Counted from the stretch's first letter, positions 50,401 through 63,695 are shown. The stretch is DNA of 64,000 bases from Polytrichum commune (GCA_950295325.1 OX485803.1:33736554-33800553), one strand, 5' to 3'. Numbers and translations are program-made. The notes: generated by a model from the sequence alone, not told the origin.

Positions 50401-53400
50401 TTGGAACTAAAGAGCTAAACGCTGAATAGTGGTCAGTGCATCAGTGATTTATTTTTCAGTGATTGTTTCCTATGGTCAGTCTCTTATGGATGCTAAAATA
50501 TTTTTGTGTTGATGTTGTTGACCTGATCTAATTTACTTCATCTTCTGCACTTGAATCACTTTCTTGCAAATTAGTTCAGGTGCATTATTGGTATAATTGA
50601 ACCATGTCTCACCTCGAAATCAAGTTTTGGTCTGACAAAGACTTAAATGTTGTCCAAATGACAATGGCATAATATGACCTATTTGAAAGGTATGCACATC
50701 CATTACATCTGGAATATATATATATTAATGTACTTCAGTGCAAATCTCAAGGCTAAGGAGTTGTTTGCCATCGTACGGTGGGTGTTTCAGTCTTCCTTGA
50801 CGCAACCTCAAATGATGGTGGTTGCGGACCTTGAAGACCCATTTTTACCACTACCGGATGATTTGTTGGTGAATTTGTCGGAGTCGAGGGCTGTTGTGGA
50901 AGCGCTACTTGACAGCCTTCCTTCTATGTTTGAGAATAATCTCAATATCGAATCTGCTCTTGGACCTGCCCTGAAGGCCACTTTCATGATAATGGTATGA
51001 ATCAAATCTTCCTTCCAATCAGTTGAATAGGTTTTTGAGCAACTTTCTCTATATACACACATTGCCATCAATTGCTTTGCATATTGAATAATAACATTGT
51101 TGTGGAATACGTTGGCATGATCATGCAGAGTCAACTTGGAGGAAAATTGCTTGTGTTTCAAAGTACCTTGCCTTCTCTAGGTATTGGACGGCTGAAGCTA
51201 CGAGGTGATGACCCTCGCATTTATGGGACTGAAAAAGAGCACCAGCTTCGTGTTACAGAAGAACAATTCTACAAACACATGGCTGCTGATTTTTCCAAGT
51301 ATCAAATTGGTGTCAACATCTATGCCTTCGCTGAAAGATACACTGATCTTGCTTCCCTAGGTAAGCCTTTAGGTTGGGCAGTCCTTTATTATATTCATTC
51401 TCTCAAGGTACTCAGGTGAAGGGTCGGCATAGGGTTTGTTTTGTTTTGGAGGCTGTACAAATTTGGTGCTGGTATATTGACATATTTGTTGTTCTGATCA
51501 CATGCTATCGTTCATGGTATTTGGAAACAAATTATAGGAGTACTTTAATGTATACTGAAGTAGACTAAACAATATCTAATTACCGACCTCCCCTTGACAG
51601 GCACCCTAGCAAAATATACAGGAGGGCAGGTGCTTTATTATCCTGCTTTCCAGGCGCACCTGCATGGGGAAAAGTTTAGCTATGAACTTGCACGTGACCT
51701 CTCTAGAGAAACAGCATGGGAGGCTGTCATGCGGATACGTTGTGGAAAAGGTACTGTGCTATGTGAATGAGCTTACTTTCATATTGGTTATAATAACACT
51801 TCTATGGAAGGACCTCTGGTAGATGCAGAAATTTCTTGAGAATGTAGTGCCTCAATGCTCATTTCATACATTCTAGTTCCTTGAGAATGCCATTTCATTA
51901 ATTTGTGTGGCAGCTACCTCATCAGCAGAAATATATGCTTTTGACATGAAAGTTCTATTAGCTCGTCAATCTCTAATGTTGACCATTTTTTGGTTCAAGG
52001 TTATTCATGCAGTGAATGTACTCCACTTGTATTGTCTGCTTTTCAAGTAGTTTGTTAGAATCTTGTCTGAGATGAGTGTAGTGTTGGCTTCCAGGAATCC
52101 GATTTTCATCATTTCATGGACATTTCATGTTACGAAGTTCAGACCTCATGGGCCTGCCAGCAGTTGACTGTGACAAGTCCTTTGCTATGCAGCTAGTCCT
52201 TGAAGACACTCTGTTGACCACACAGACTGTCTATTTCCAAGTTGCTCTCCTGTATCCATCTTTCTTGATTTTTATTGGTTTATTGTTTGATTTTAACTAT
52301 TTAAAATGTATATCTGTTTGTTGTAGCTATATGAGTCAATGAAAGGTGTTGTGCCTTGTACGTTGTCTAGCATATCCTACAAGTGTTTCACGTCTCTTCA
52401 GGGGTAGACATTGCTGTGATTGCTTGTTGAGGTAGTCTATAGTGTGGAATAGACCTAGTATATTCTATTATAGACTTACTATGACCCCTCCCACTCACTA
52501 TTGCACCCTTGTGGTTGTGGAGTCTTACACCATCACACACCAACCTTTGCAGGAATTCTACTTCCTACCTGAAAGGTTGGAAGGTGTGTAGTAGCTAAGG
52601 AAATTTCCTTCGAACCTGTTGTGATAGGATGGGTGCGCATTTTATGCAGTGAAACCCCTGGGAAGCAGGCACTAGAGGTAGACCACTTTTGGACATTGAG
52701 GCCCATTCAATATGACACAATTAACTATGCTGCCTGATTTTTGGATCTGAATGGGTTTCCAGTGAAGGTCCTTGAGGAAGAGACTGTTAGTATAGATAGA
52801 TTCTCTTCAGTAGCAAAGCAGTGTCAATTTGTTTTCTCCTTTACCATTTGTTCCTTTGACTTGGATTCACAGATACACATCATCGACGGGTGAGCGTCGG
52901 ATAAGAGTCCATACAATGGCCACTCCTGTGGTGACTGATCTTTCAGAAATGTATAGGTCAGCTGATGTAGGTGCCATTGTTAGTCTCATGAGCAGGCTTG
53001 GTAAGTTCTCTCTTCAATCCCATTTACATGTTCTGAAGCACTAGTTTGGCCTGAGCACAGCCACTGAACTGGTAGACATTCTGAGTCATGTGCTTGAAAA
53101 GTCTTCGGGGTTTCATATCTTAATTATCTGCCTCCAAAAGTGTTAATGTATCAAAAACACCTGAATCCTTGAGCTTTTGCCACTGATGTGGATATTAATG
53201 TCGGGCATTCACAAATACTTTTCACCATTGTTGCAAATAGCTGTTGAGAAGACTCTGCAGTCTAAGCTGGAAGACGCTCGTCAAGCCACTCAACAAAGGT
53301 TGATTCGGAGTTTGCGGGAGTACCGTAACATGTTTGCGGTTCAACATCGAACCTCCAACAGACTAATATTCCCTGGGAGTTTGGAGCTCCTTCCACTCTA

Positions 53401-54463
53401 CACTCTTGCCATCAATAAGAATCTGGCATTGCGAGGTGGCTATGGAGATTGCACAGCTGATGACAGGTCTGCAATGGGATTTGAAATCATGACAATGTCT
53501 GTGTCACGATTACTCAAGCTACTGTACCCTGCCCTAGTGCGACTAGATGAGTACCTCATTCAGGTTTGGCTCTTTTCTTGCAACCTCTTCTACCAGGTGT
53601 AATGGTTGAAGGAACACTTTTGTGACATGGTTTGATATTATTCCTACATGCTAGCTCCACAGCACACCCTTCGGGCTTATTATTTACATTTTGGTTCTTT
53701 TAAGCTCAACGACCAGGTGTAAGGTTTTTTCTTGATCTCTCAGATGCAGCATATTTGCTAGCTTGTGGTTCATTGCATTTTCTGGTGGATATTGTTGTTT
53801 ACAGGGAAGGAAAGCAGATGGCCCAGCAGGATTGCCAGCACCCCTGGCACTGACATCAGAGAAACTGGACCCACGGGGAGCTTATATGTTGAATGATGGC
53901 TTGCGATTTATTTTGTGGCTGGGGAAAGTTCTACCGGCAGATTTTGTGAAGCAAGTACTTGGGCCTGAGGCTGCATACAATGCTGATTCCTCCAAGGTAG
54001 GTCAATATTTCACTAGACTTTATTTGCTTTTAGACCATAGAAATGTTTAAGCATTAGTGCAGATCTAAAAGGATATTGTAAGTGAGAATGTTGTTAGCAA
54101 TGCCCAACCAGTCCTAGTCAACATATGGATAGTCAGCTGTTAAGACTTGCTACATTGACATAGTATCTTCATGCTATGCTTTAGTAAGTGTTCATGCCTG
54201 AATTTTGTTGTCTGGCTTTTCCACAGATTGCTATAGTTGAACATGATAATGAAGTCTCAAGGCGCTTGATGTCAGCCTTACAAATCCTCAGGGAACGTAA
54301 TCCAGCTGTGTATCAGCTCTGTACAGCAGTGAGACAGGGAGAGCAACCCAGGGAAGGAAATCTTGTGCTCCTCCATTTACTTGAGGACCGAATTGCAGGA
54401 CAAAGTGGCTATGCTGACTTTGTAGTCCAGACTTATCGACAGGTTTCACAGAAAACGTCATAG
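47447..54463 (+). CDS. SEC24: SEC24, COPII coat cargo-adaptor subunit, 13 exons
   Basis: SEC24 pairs with SEC23 in the inner COPII coat and selects cargo for ER exit. The model is 1104 aa. Exons are 47447-47546, 47893-49046, 49353-49491, 49598-49788, 50208-50315, 50791-50994, 51129-51360, 51601-51750, 52095-52251, 52873-53000, 53241-53563, 53805-53996 and 54227-54463 (all GT-AG, 3315 nt). The Pro/Gln/Gly-rich disordered N-terminus spans about 1-360. The zinc finger uses C434, C437, C456 and C459 (RCRRC and RCNVC). The vWA-like trunk begins [11 protein letters not shown] and includes [16 protein letters not shown]. The beta-barrel, helical ([20 protein letters not shown]) and gelsolin-like parts follow. 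The length is close to plant SEC24A proteins of about 1040 aa. The start [11 protein letters not shown] is the first in-frame ATG after the GC-rich leader. Confidence 0.95.
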
Positions 54464-56204
54464 ATTGCAAGGTGTAGCTATGTTTGTTGCCAGAATCCAG
54501 CACATATGTTCTTCCCCTATGACTAGGTACATTTTATCCTCCAAATTGGCTTTCAGAAACGATGTATGTTTAGTTGTCAATCATGAGATGGGAAATTGTG
54601 AGCTTATGAGGTAGAGGTGCACAGTAGTAGTTCTTGTGTCTGAGCATGTTCTTGTAGTTGGCTCTGGACATGGTAGTATCCAATAATTACATATACGGGT
54701 GCCTTTACAATGCAACCTGTCATCTCTATGTAGAAGAATCAGTCACAAAGCAACAGGTCAATTCACTGCTTTGGAGCTGTAGGTGTATGTAGTAGCCAAT
54801 TGAATTGGGAAGATCTTGATCAGTCGAGGGAGATATTCCTTGGCCTTTTACTGCAGTTCTTAGTCATTTCGTACATATTTTTTACCCCATTGAGTAAGGT
54901 ACCTCTTGTAGTGGCTGAGGTGTCAATAAACTATCAGCTTGTGAAGATATTTTGATGATGAAAGATCCCTCTCTTGTGAGGACAGAACACGATGTTGCTT
55001 CTATGTATAACTCGTAATTTTTTCTATGCATTGCTGTACCAACTCTATTTTAGTAAGAATATGCAGCACTTTCCTGTATTTCCAGAGTTGTTGTTTTGGA
55101 TGTTTTCTGGAGTGTTGTAAGTGAAAACATATTATTTTTCCCCCAAATTTTCTGCGGACACATGTTATTTCACGCATCTGAGGTGCAGGATAAACTTATC
55201 ACAGTTATCGCAATTGCACAGGGAAGCACTTTTTTCATTGATTGTGAAGCTGGGTACTCAGTGCAATGTTGTGTCTGTCTGTGATTGTAACTGGAGCTCT
55301 TTCTTACTGAGATTAGACCCCAATGTTTTTATGTGCTCTAACTTTCGAACTCATTATGTAGTTTTAGATCAATTGTTTGTAGCAGTGGGTCCCGGCATTA
55401 ATGCTATCCCAATTGTGAAACCTAGATAATGTTCTGCCACCACCCCTATGTATGATATGCAACATATTCAACATTTTAGAATGATTGTAACATGATGCCT
55501 GGTGATTACAGTAGTTGATTGCCCAGCAATTAATATGTGCTGATGATGAATTTGCAGCAATACAGCAGTAGCATATAAAGCCACTTGCTTGGATCCATGC
55601 CATCCTGGTCTGATGGCACCATGCATGCAAATTTGGAGTTATGTCATGGGAGTGCACTCAATTTATATGGTTGGAAGCCGCATGAGTACATTTTCATAGT
55701 AGTACTTAAATTAGTTCCTAAACCAATTTTAAAGATTTGTAACTCTATGTATATATTTTTCATTTGAAGAAAAAATAAAGAGAAAATGACCTTACACACT
55801 TCAAAAAATTGTTAAGGTTCAAACTGGAAAGTCTTTCTTAAGGTAGACATGCTTGAGATGGACACAAGGTTGGTAAAAGAAGCCGGGTAAATCAATTGTT
55901 GTCATCTGGTTCTTTAGGTGGGACCCACCCACATTGCTGACCCCTTGTGACATTGCTGACCTTGCACACCTGTGTCAATGGCAACGGGGAAAGGTGACCC
56001 GGCATAACCCATTTTCCGAAAACTTGTCATAGGCACAATAAGTTTAAGCTTAGGATTCGGGACCTAAACATGTTCTCATGCAACACATGTTCCATATAAG
56101 ATTGTTCCTAATTGTGACATGTTTCTTGCCAGAATGTTCCTAATTGTAAACATGTCCCAAACAATGCCACGCCCCTCTTCCCCCCCAAAAAACGGATCAC
56201 ATTG
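54464..56204. other. SEC24 3' flank
   Basis: The left part should be 3' UTR. Open frames at 55121-55429 (+) and 55364-55657 (-) show no domain. Nothing else was recognised. Confidence 0.6.
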
Positions 56205-56234
56205 CGTGATTTTGCTACAAAGAAAAGAAAATAA

Positions 56235-57291
56235 AATGAGATTGCCAAAAATGCCAAGGATGAGGACAAAATCACATTTGCAATGCTACACATAACGCAT
56301 TTGAGGAACATTTGCAAATGGATCATGGATTCATGAGCCACAAAACACATGACTTCATATAGGGCAACATTTAACACCTATGAGATAATGTCTCCACGTA
56401 ACGTGTGTTTGGGTGATAATAGCGTGGCCAATGCCATCAGAATGGGGTCCATTATTGTTAGAGTTAAAATAAGACGAAAAATAAATAGAATTCGTATTAC
56501 AACTGTGTTTTACGTGCCCAAGTTGCAAGCCAACTTGCTCTCGGTAAGCAAGTTTTTGTCAAAAGAATTGAAGGTACAATTTCATGTAAACAAATGTATT
56601 ATGAAATTTGAGAATGGTGACGTGATTGCAATAACTCAATGTGAATGAAATATGTACCAAATAACCTTCACAGAGGCATGCGGAGCAGATGTGGCCAACT
56701 TCGTGCGTTCACGTTCAAGAGGCGGTTTGGCGGAGCTTTGGCACCACTAACTTGGACATTTGAACGTGAGAAGTGTTTTTGAACTTTAAAGCATGGTAAG
56801 GAATATGAACCACAGTAAAACCTCTCATCCCACCTCTACATTGGTTTGCGAAGCATATATGAAGGATAAGCAATATGCGGTAAAGTTGGACAATGATGCG
56901 GAGATGCAATCTTGATGCGAAAGGAATCAAATGTATGTTTCTTGAATATTATGAAGGTATAAAGGCATATAGGCTAATATGTTTGGGAACAAAGAAAGTC
57001 ATAAAAAATGAAGATGTATTTATGGAAAATAGTGGGAGCATTAGTAAAGTTTTGGAGATGCGTTCAAGTGGGAGAATTGAAGGCCCTACGGCGGTAGTGT
57101 TGGTGGATGAATCTTCCAATTCACCTTTGTTTGATGGCGGTGGACAGTTTGATAACGAGCAAGTGGAAGGTAATAAAGTTGCAATTGAAGAGGCACGTGA
57201 AGGACCAACAAACAACAACATTTTTGTTGAGGGATTCAGTGAGGAGGGGCAACTACTTGGAGAATGGTGGAATAATCATATTTTTCCTTAA
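56235..57291 (+). mobile_element. Decayed Ty1/copia retrotransposon fragment (protease to integrase end)
   Basis: The fragment reads through the copia protease start as WIMDS, a TGA at 56334-56336, then ATKHMTSYRATFNTYE. The glycine codon of the DSGA active-site motif has become a stop. Next come VPKLQANLLSVSKFLSKE, then LAELWHH with a stop and LGHLN (GAG-pre-integrase), and LVCEAYMKDKQYA. The sequence then jumps at about 56890 to the integrase C-terminal DAKGIKCMFLEYYEGIKAYR and KVIKNEDV. The integrase catalytic core is missing, so there is an internal deletion as well as several in-frame stops. Reverse transcriptase, RNase H and both LTRs were not found nearby. It is non-functional. Confidence 0.85.
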
Positions 57292-57361
57292 CATGGTGAA
57301 GAACATGCCAATGTGGTAATATTTGAAGCTCCTTTGAATTAGAGTAAAACAATTAGGCATA

Positions 57362-57703
57362 ATAGAGTTATCCTTTAACTCAACCGGAGTTTTAGTAGGC
57401 AGATGGTTGTTTCGCATGCATAACTTTCTATGTTCGGTAAGTTGTGGGTGCATGCTTGGAGTCAATGTGGAGGTTTGAACGAAGGACATTCCATATTGGT
57501 TCATTGGGTATCCACTCATTTTGGCGTCTCTTGGCATGCCAAAATGAGTTTGGTACCCAATGAACTAATATGGAAGGTCCTTCGTTCAAACCTCCACATT
57601 GACTCCAAGCATGCACCCACAACTTACTGAACATGGAAAGTTATGCATGCGAAGCAACCAACTCCCTACTAAAACTCCGGTTGAGTTAAAGGATAACTCT
57701 AAT
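57362..57703. mobile_element. 342-bp foldback element, long near-perfect inverted repeat
   Basis: The left arm (about 57363-57530) and right arm (about 57539-57703) are reverse complements at well over nine in ten positions. Ends are TAGAGTTATCC and GGATAACTCTA. The two arms almost meet, with a loop of about 10 bases near GTCTCTTG. The transcript of either strand would form a hairpin of about 165 bp. It lies immediately downstream of the copia fragment and may be an independent MITE. Confidence 0.88.
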
Positions 57704-59470
57704 ATGTGAACTTACGGGCAGTGTTAGAACCTTACTATGTAGGGTTGAGAAACTAAGAAATTTAATAGCATCACAAGTCTTTGACTACTCGCAAGGTGGA
57801 AGTCTTGAACGTGGAGTATCAGATTGCTCGTAGTCATAGAAATGTAATACTAGAAGGAATAAAGTTATAATAAGCATACAAGGCTAATCCGTAATGGGAG
57901 AAGAGTTATTTCATATTGTTTGTGTGAACTAAGTTGAAAATGAGCCATAAAGGGCAAGGCAAGGGATGAAGGAGACTATTTCGCTCCAAATATTTGTCCA
58001 TATGCCTTTGTGTATGTGTACATGTTCGTGCAATCTAATCTCTAGTTCTATTGGCTACCAAGAACTAACGCCAAGAAAATGTTGATTGAATTGTAATAAC
58101 CGAGAAGAAACAATCATCTAGCAATGAAGTGGGTGGAATTCAAATTAACACCAAGGAAACTTTGACGTTATCGCAAAAAAAAAACATAAGAACAAACCAT
58201 CAATGAAGTGGGCAGAATTGAAACTAGCACCAAGAAACATTGACTTCATTTTGAAAAGCACGGAAGAAACAAAATTTAGCCATCTAACAATGGAAATTGG
58301 AGTGAAGCCACTAAGCATAAAATAATTCAAAGAGAAGTGAGCACTTACACATTGAATGCAATGGTTGTTGAGCTCCAAGGGCTTCTACATTGGATGGAGG
58401 AACCGGTAGGTAGAATGATAGCGTTTGGTGTGGGTGCAATGATCATGAACACAATCTTAATAGGAGTTCTCTAGCGCCTCAATACTCCAATGTGTTTGCC
58501 CTCTCCTCTCCACCGCGAGTGAAGCACACTCGTTCAAATTCTTCTTGTACACCCTAAATTTATCAACAAGATCGCTTCAATAATTGCAATTATGTCATGA
58601 TCCTCACAGACTATGTGTGATGATCACTATCAAAAACAATCATCACTCTTTATGAGAGCCACTTGATGGCATGGCATATGACATCATGAACGTTACATCC
58701 ATGGGATGATTATGGCACATGGTCATGTCCCTGTAAATGTGTTCCATGTTGAGATGTCCCAATTACACATGCCCTTGGTACATGTGTTGTTCCATGTATG
58801 GAACACCATGTATCATGTTCCAAAATATGCGTTGCATGGAACATGATAGCCCAAGTCATTGTAATGGGGGCCAAGGGATGGGAACGGTCTTGCCAAATGC
58901 GACAATTGGCTCTATGTCCCTAGTGGGTCCCCAAATGGGTCCCACCTAAAGAAGCAGCTAGCAACAATTGGTTTACCCAATTTCTTTTACAAACCTTGGC
59001 TCATATAATGTGAGGGCACTTCTTGTAGGATATGGATCATGCAATTAGGGCAAGATGATTAGTAAATCAAAATCGTAACTTGGACATAAGCACATATGGT
59101 AGAGCACTCGACACCAACTTCATCAACAAAAACACATTGGGTAGAGCACTCCAAACAAGTTTCATCCAAAAAACATATAGAATATTTTCTATTATTAACA
59201 TGTTCAATAAAATATAGACATTATAACATACAAAGTGCATGTAATAAATTCATATTTCTTCAATCGACAATTTAGTCCCAAACATAATAATAAGATGAAC
59301 TTCATTTTTTTATAAATATAGTAAATGGATATTCATCCAACTCCAAACAATATAGCATTCGTAAGTTCTACCCAAACTCTGCCCCAATTTTGAAGAGCAC
59401 ACATATGAGTAATTTGTATTGCTATAATTTACGTATTAAACTATAATCATGCTAACACAATCCTACCAAC
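57704..59470. other. Intergenic region with short diverged repeats
   Basis: No gene is supportable. A diverged direct repeat, CAATGAAGTGGG(T/C)(G)GAATT followed by AACACCAAGGAAAC or AGCACCAAGAAAC, occurs at about 58120-58165 and 58200-58245. The segment 57720-58100 may be further copia-derived sequence, but this was not shown. Confidence 0.5.
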
Positions 59471-59473
59471 TTC

Positions 59474-62400
59474 TCATTCAACGTGGGTTGCTTCTTGTGC
59501 AATCCGAGCAAGGTTGTCTTTTGCAAAAGTTATGTACTTTTGAGGGATGGACACTAATCCACTATGGTTTTTCCGTGGTTTCCATGCTATGAATATGAAA
59601 TTTGTATCTACCCAAGATGGACCGTGCTCAGAATCCACCTTCCACCGAAAGTTTTGGTTTGTGTCCCAGCCTGTATAATGCCAAATCACATCTTCATTCC
59701 GTGTTGTCGGTCGGTAGTACTCCACTTGTATTTGTCAAAAACGAGGGCTGGAAGTTATAAAATTTGGTTTAGACAAAGCTCTTGCCACCCACACTGGTTT
59801 TTCATATGTCTCGTCTCTAGGACGCAAAATGAGCATATAACCTTCATGACAATCCACTTCAATGCGGAAAGATGGTGGGGGATGTTGACTAGTAGGTCCA
59901 ACGTAATGGTCGTCCACATCAAACTCCTTTCGAACCTCTCCATTTTCCAGAAGGCAAGCCTCCGAAGATGTACATCGACACGAGTTTGTGGCCAAAATCC
60001 TTGCCTCAAAGTATGAGGCTATATTGGTGGAGGTCTGTCAAGGCGGCACGAACACGTGTCCAATAATGTATCCAACTCCCATAACGATGTCAACATGATC
60101 CGCCAACATCCGCTATCCTCAAACTCTCTCAATATTGTATGAAGCCTAATATACCTTTCAAAATATCCTCCAAATTCTTCATGGCTATTGGCTTACAAGG
60201 CCTAGGCTCTCATCCGGTAACATGGTCTTCCCATTCGCATCCACGCGCCACACAAGAAGACCCTCCGGCGGGCTCCAGTCTTGTGTCGTGCACAACAACT
60301 TGTATTGCATGGCCGGGACATCATCGTCACGCATGTAAAACCGGAATTGTTGTGCCTTCATATGGCCGATCAATCGGTGAGTTCCACTTCGAATATAAGG
60401 TTTTATAAATGACTTGAAGTCTGACACCTCCTCGATCATATGGGGGATGACGGGAGCGTTCTCCAAATCCATGTACGACTTCATCAATAATGGGATTGTA
60501 GGAAAATCCTCCTCCCGCAACTTCATGCTCCACCGCCCAAAAGATGCATCAATATCATCGTGCGTGTGGCCTACCAATAGGAAGGACACAAAAACTTCCT
60601 TGCAATTGCCTTTCGCAACCAACAACAACCAATATGCAAATACACATCTACTTCTATTGTCCTTGGCACAATTGTCCAATTGGACACGCAAAGTGGGGGG
60701 CAATGCAACTTCTTGGCAATCACAGGTTCACAGGGTGGCTCAGGCCACGAATGCAAGCATACATCTTTTCCATCCAACACCGCTTCATATAAATGTGTTG
60801 AACCCGTGTTTTCAAATAACAATCTTGAATAATAGGCTGGCGGTTTTTCTAAATCACGTAAAAGCCTTGCAAATGACCCTATCATGTGGTTTAAATCCGC
60901 TGGATACAAATCAAAAGTATAATGAGCAAACTTGACATCACCATGTCCATGTGCAATCATTCTTGCAATGCCAACCCAACGTGATTAGTATCTATGTATA
61001 TCTAAATCATTTTGAATGAATTCATGTTGTCAAGTACATCACGGAATAAAACACCACAACATTTAGGGTATGTCATGACATTGTTTCGAAGTTCACATGT
61101 AACCAATACAAACAACTTAAAAAACCCATCCGTGACCTTGATTCGATTTGCAAAACATGGGGAGGTTGTTTTGACATGGTCCATTTTGTCATGGATGACC
61201 GTAAGAACCTCTAAGGGCCTGGAGATGGACAAAGCTCTATTTGTGTAGTAATCATTACGGTGTGCCTCTTGCATGTTTACGTGCTTGAAATAGTTCAATT
61301 GATGCGCCGCATATGACTCGGTACCCATCGTGTGTGCATCCCGAAGGCGCTTCAACTTCTCGCAATTAGAGCACCTAGCAAATTTGTCCCCTCGTCGTTT
61401 CGTAATGTATTCGCTAAAGTTTGCTTTCTTGATTGCACTCAATTTTGACAATGAAATTGGCTCCAACCCAATCTTCTCGCCAACTGCATTCACGTTCAAC
61501 AGTATGTCTTTCCATTTTATACATGTGGGAAGAACTTTCTCCACAACCTTTTCACCGGTTGTGAGTGTCCGTGTTTTGTGCGGCATTGCATCAGCAAGGT
61601 GGACAATGATGGTTGCTAGAATGGCCGTTGTTTGCCTTATTGCTTCCCTAGATTTCTTTAAACCCTTGTTCCGATGGTGACATGACCGGCGGCCTCTTCG
61701 ACACACCGTGAATGATGTACCATGCCTTACAACACACGTCTATGCTTTCCATGGTGATGACCTTGCGATCCGTCCCGTTCACATGTATCGCCCTATGGAC
61801 ATCAAGTTTTTTTGTGGATTTTAGACGGAAATATCCAAGCCACATTTCCTCGCGGTTGGCCTTCAATTTGTCCCTTGGAAACAATTGGCAACAACGATGC
61901 ACATAACAATCCTTTGTGGCAACTTCTCTAATGGACTCTTCCCCGAGCAACCTTTGACGTTTACAATCAGTTGCAGACGGAGCAGGACGTGCCAATGTAT
62001 CGTACTTTCTTTGACCCTTACGTGGCCACATGTTCAATTGCAGCTCCTTTTCGATTTGCATGTGTCGTTGCTCATGTTCATGCAAGCTAACTCCATCAAT
62101 CGTGACATTCGTCAATGGCCATCTGCGGAGGGAGAACCTATGAGTGGGATCCACGTCGGAATGAACGAGCGACTCCAATATGACAACCCCAACGTCCTCG
62201 GTGCCAAGCAGGTTTTCATCAATGCAATCTTGTGAATGGGTGTTACGACAAATATCCTCTGCCACACCAACTCCATTGTCATTAAGAAGTACCACTTCCA
62301 AATTCACCCACGAAGCTCTTGAAAGCCCTGCACACTCTACAATGGGACAGTGCGGAACGGACAGTGAGGGTAAATCCAAATGATCTTCATCTGTACTGTC

Positions 62401-62505
62401 ATCCATAGTAGCCTCCCCGACAATGTCTAGCTCATCCTCACATGCAGATGGCCAAGTGGCCATGTCTTTAGATGACGAATACCCTCTTCCACTGTACCCA
62501 TACAT
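59474..62505 (-). mobile_element. Decayed DUF7869-type transposon-derived gene
   Basis: Open frames in coding order are 62505-61648, 61706-61002, 60960-60571, 60703-60185, 59995-59735 and 59725-59474. They read as one large protein broken by frameshifts and stops. The N-terminal half carries an ARCSNCEKLK zinc-type pair. The core LRVQLDNCAKDNRSRCVFAY, then FLLVGHTHDDIDASFGRWS, is the hallmark of the DUF7869 family, which I take to be transposase-related (inference). The tail has VWVARALSKPNF and, after an in-frame TGA (59735-59737), VEYYRPTTRNEDV and SEHGPSWVDT. Lesions are a frame change near 61680, a stop near 61002, a frame change at a C run near 60700, a frame change near 60200 and the TGA. 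Some could be introns, but not all. ATG at 62505 begins MYGYSGRGYSSS. Confidence 0.7.
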
Positions 62506-62689
62506 TGTGCCTACACACATGAACATGAGACCGTGTAAAAAATGACAAAAGCTATAGGGTCTATTAGAAAAACACAGAATCCATATCATATAATGACATT
62601 TGTGAATTCTCAGTCTTAACACATGTTTGCATGAATATTATGTCATTGGGTTCGAAAAGGTTGGGGCCTACAATAGTGTGTTCAAGATC

Positions 62690-63050
62690 ACAATATGTAC
62701 ATCCCTACTGTGGGCATGGGTTTGGGTCGACCCACCCAAACATTGGTTGGGTATGATGGCTTCAAAATCAAATTAGGTACGTCCCCACTGTGGGCAAGGG
62801 TGTGGGTCAAGCGACCCAAACATTGTTGGGGTAGGATGGCTACATGGGTATCCTATGTACATTCCCACTGTGACAATGGGTTTGGGTCGAGCGACCCAAA
62901 CCTTTTGTCACGATGCGGCATAGACATAGGGTCATAGACCCACAAGACTGTGGGGATGGGTTTGGGTCGAGCGACCCAAACATTGTAGCCGGTTTGGGTC
63001 GCTGGACCTAAACCTTGCAGTTGGTTTGGGTTGTTCGACCCAAATCTTCC
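62690..63050. repeat. About 80-bp tandem repeat array with palindromic core
   Basis: Four diverged units begin near 62696, 62776, 62856 and 62936. Each has GTAC(A/G)T(T/C)CC(C/T)ACTGTG early, then GGGTTTGGGTCGAGCGACCC-type sequence followed by AAAC. The core is GTTTGGGTCG, two bases, CGACCCAAAC, an almost perfect inverted repeat. Two or three extra TTTGGGTCG or TTTGGGTTG cores follow to about 63050. The array lies 190 bp upstream of the start of the DUF7869-type gene, the position expected of subterminal repeats or a promoter. Confidence 0.85.
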
Positions 63051-63695
63051 GCAATTTACGCCTGATAATGCGGCATACTTCCATTTCGCCTAAATAGAAA
63101 CTACTTGGATGAATTCAGGCCGTGCATGGCTATTCTAATTAGCTACTCATGAACGGAGGCGTACACAAACCTTGTACTCCACCTCTAACTGAGAGAGCTT
63201 GCAATGATTTCAGGATGGGGAGATGAGAAAAAAAGACCGAATTCCGGGGGGGTTGGGACTTTATACTACCCGCCTCCGCCTTGGCCTTCCTCTTTAGATG
63301 CCTTTCCCGCCGGAATTTCATTTGACCCTTAATTCAAACCTTCTGATGGACTTTCCCGCTTCATGCTTGTAATAGATCATCCATATTTAGCATGGCTCTT
63401 CGTCGCCCCAACCACCAAATGACCTTGCTAATTCCGCTATTAAATAACTACACAAAATATGAGGTGTGTGTTTCATTATATTTAGTGTTGTTACCACCCT
63501 ACCATGCTCAACATTAATTTTCAATTCTTTGACAATCAGTGTTAGACATAAATGTGTTGCTACCTTCTACTCTCACGTATATTTCTTCTTTTCACACCCT
63601 TACTAACATCCACTAAATCCAAACATGTACATTCCACATATTACCATAGATGATATTTATTGTTCGAGTTTACATTTAATGTTACTTACTTTCAT

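Noticed and set aside
55121..55429. 102-codon frame downstream of SEC24
   Set aside because: No recognisable product; lies in the 3' flank with ordinary composition.
62690..63050. CRISPR-like array
   Set aside because: Plant nuclear DNA; repeats are diverged, spacers are part of the repeat unit, and no cas genes exist here.
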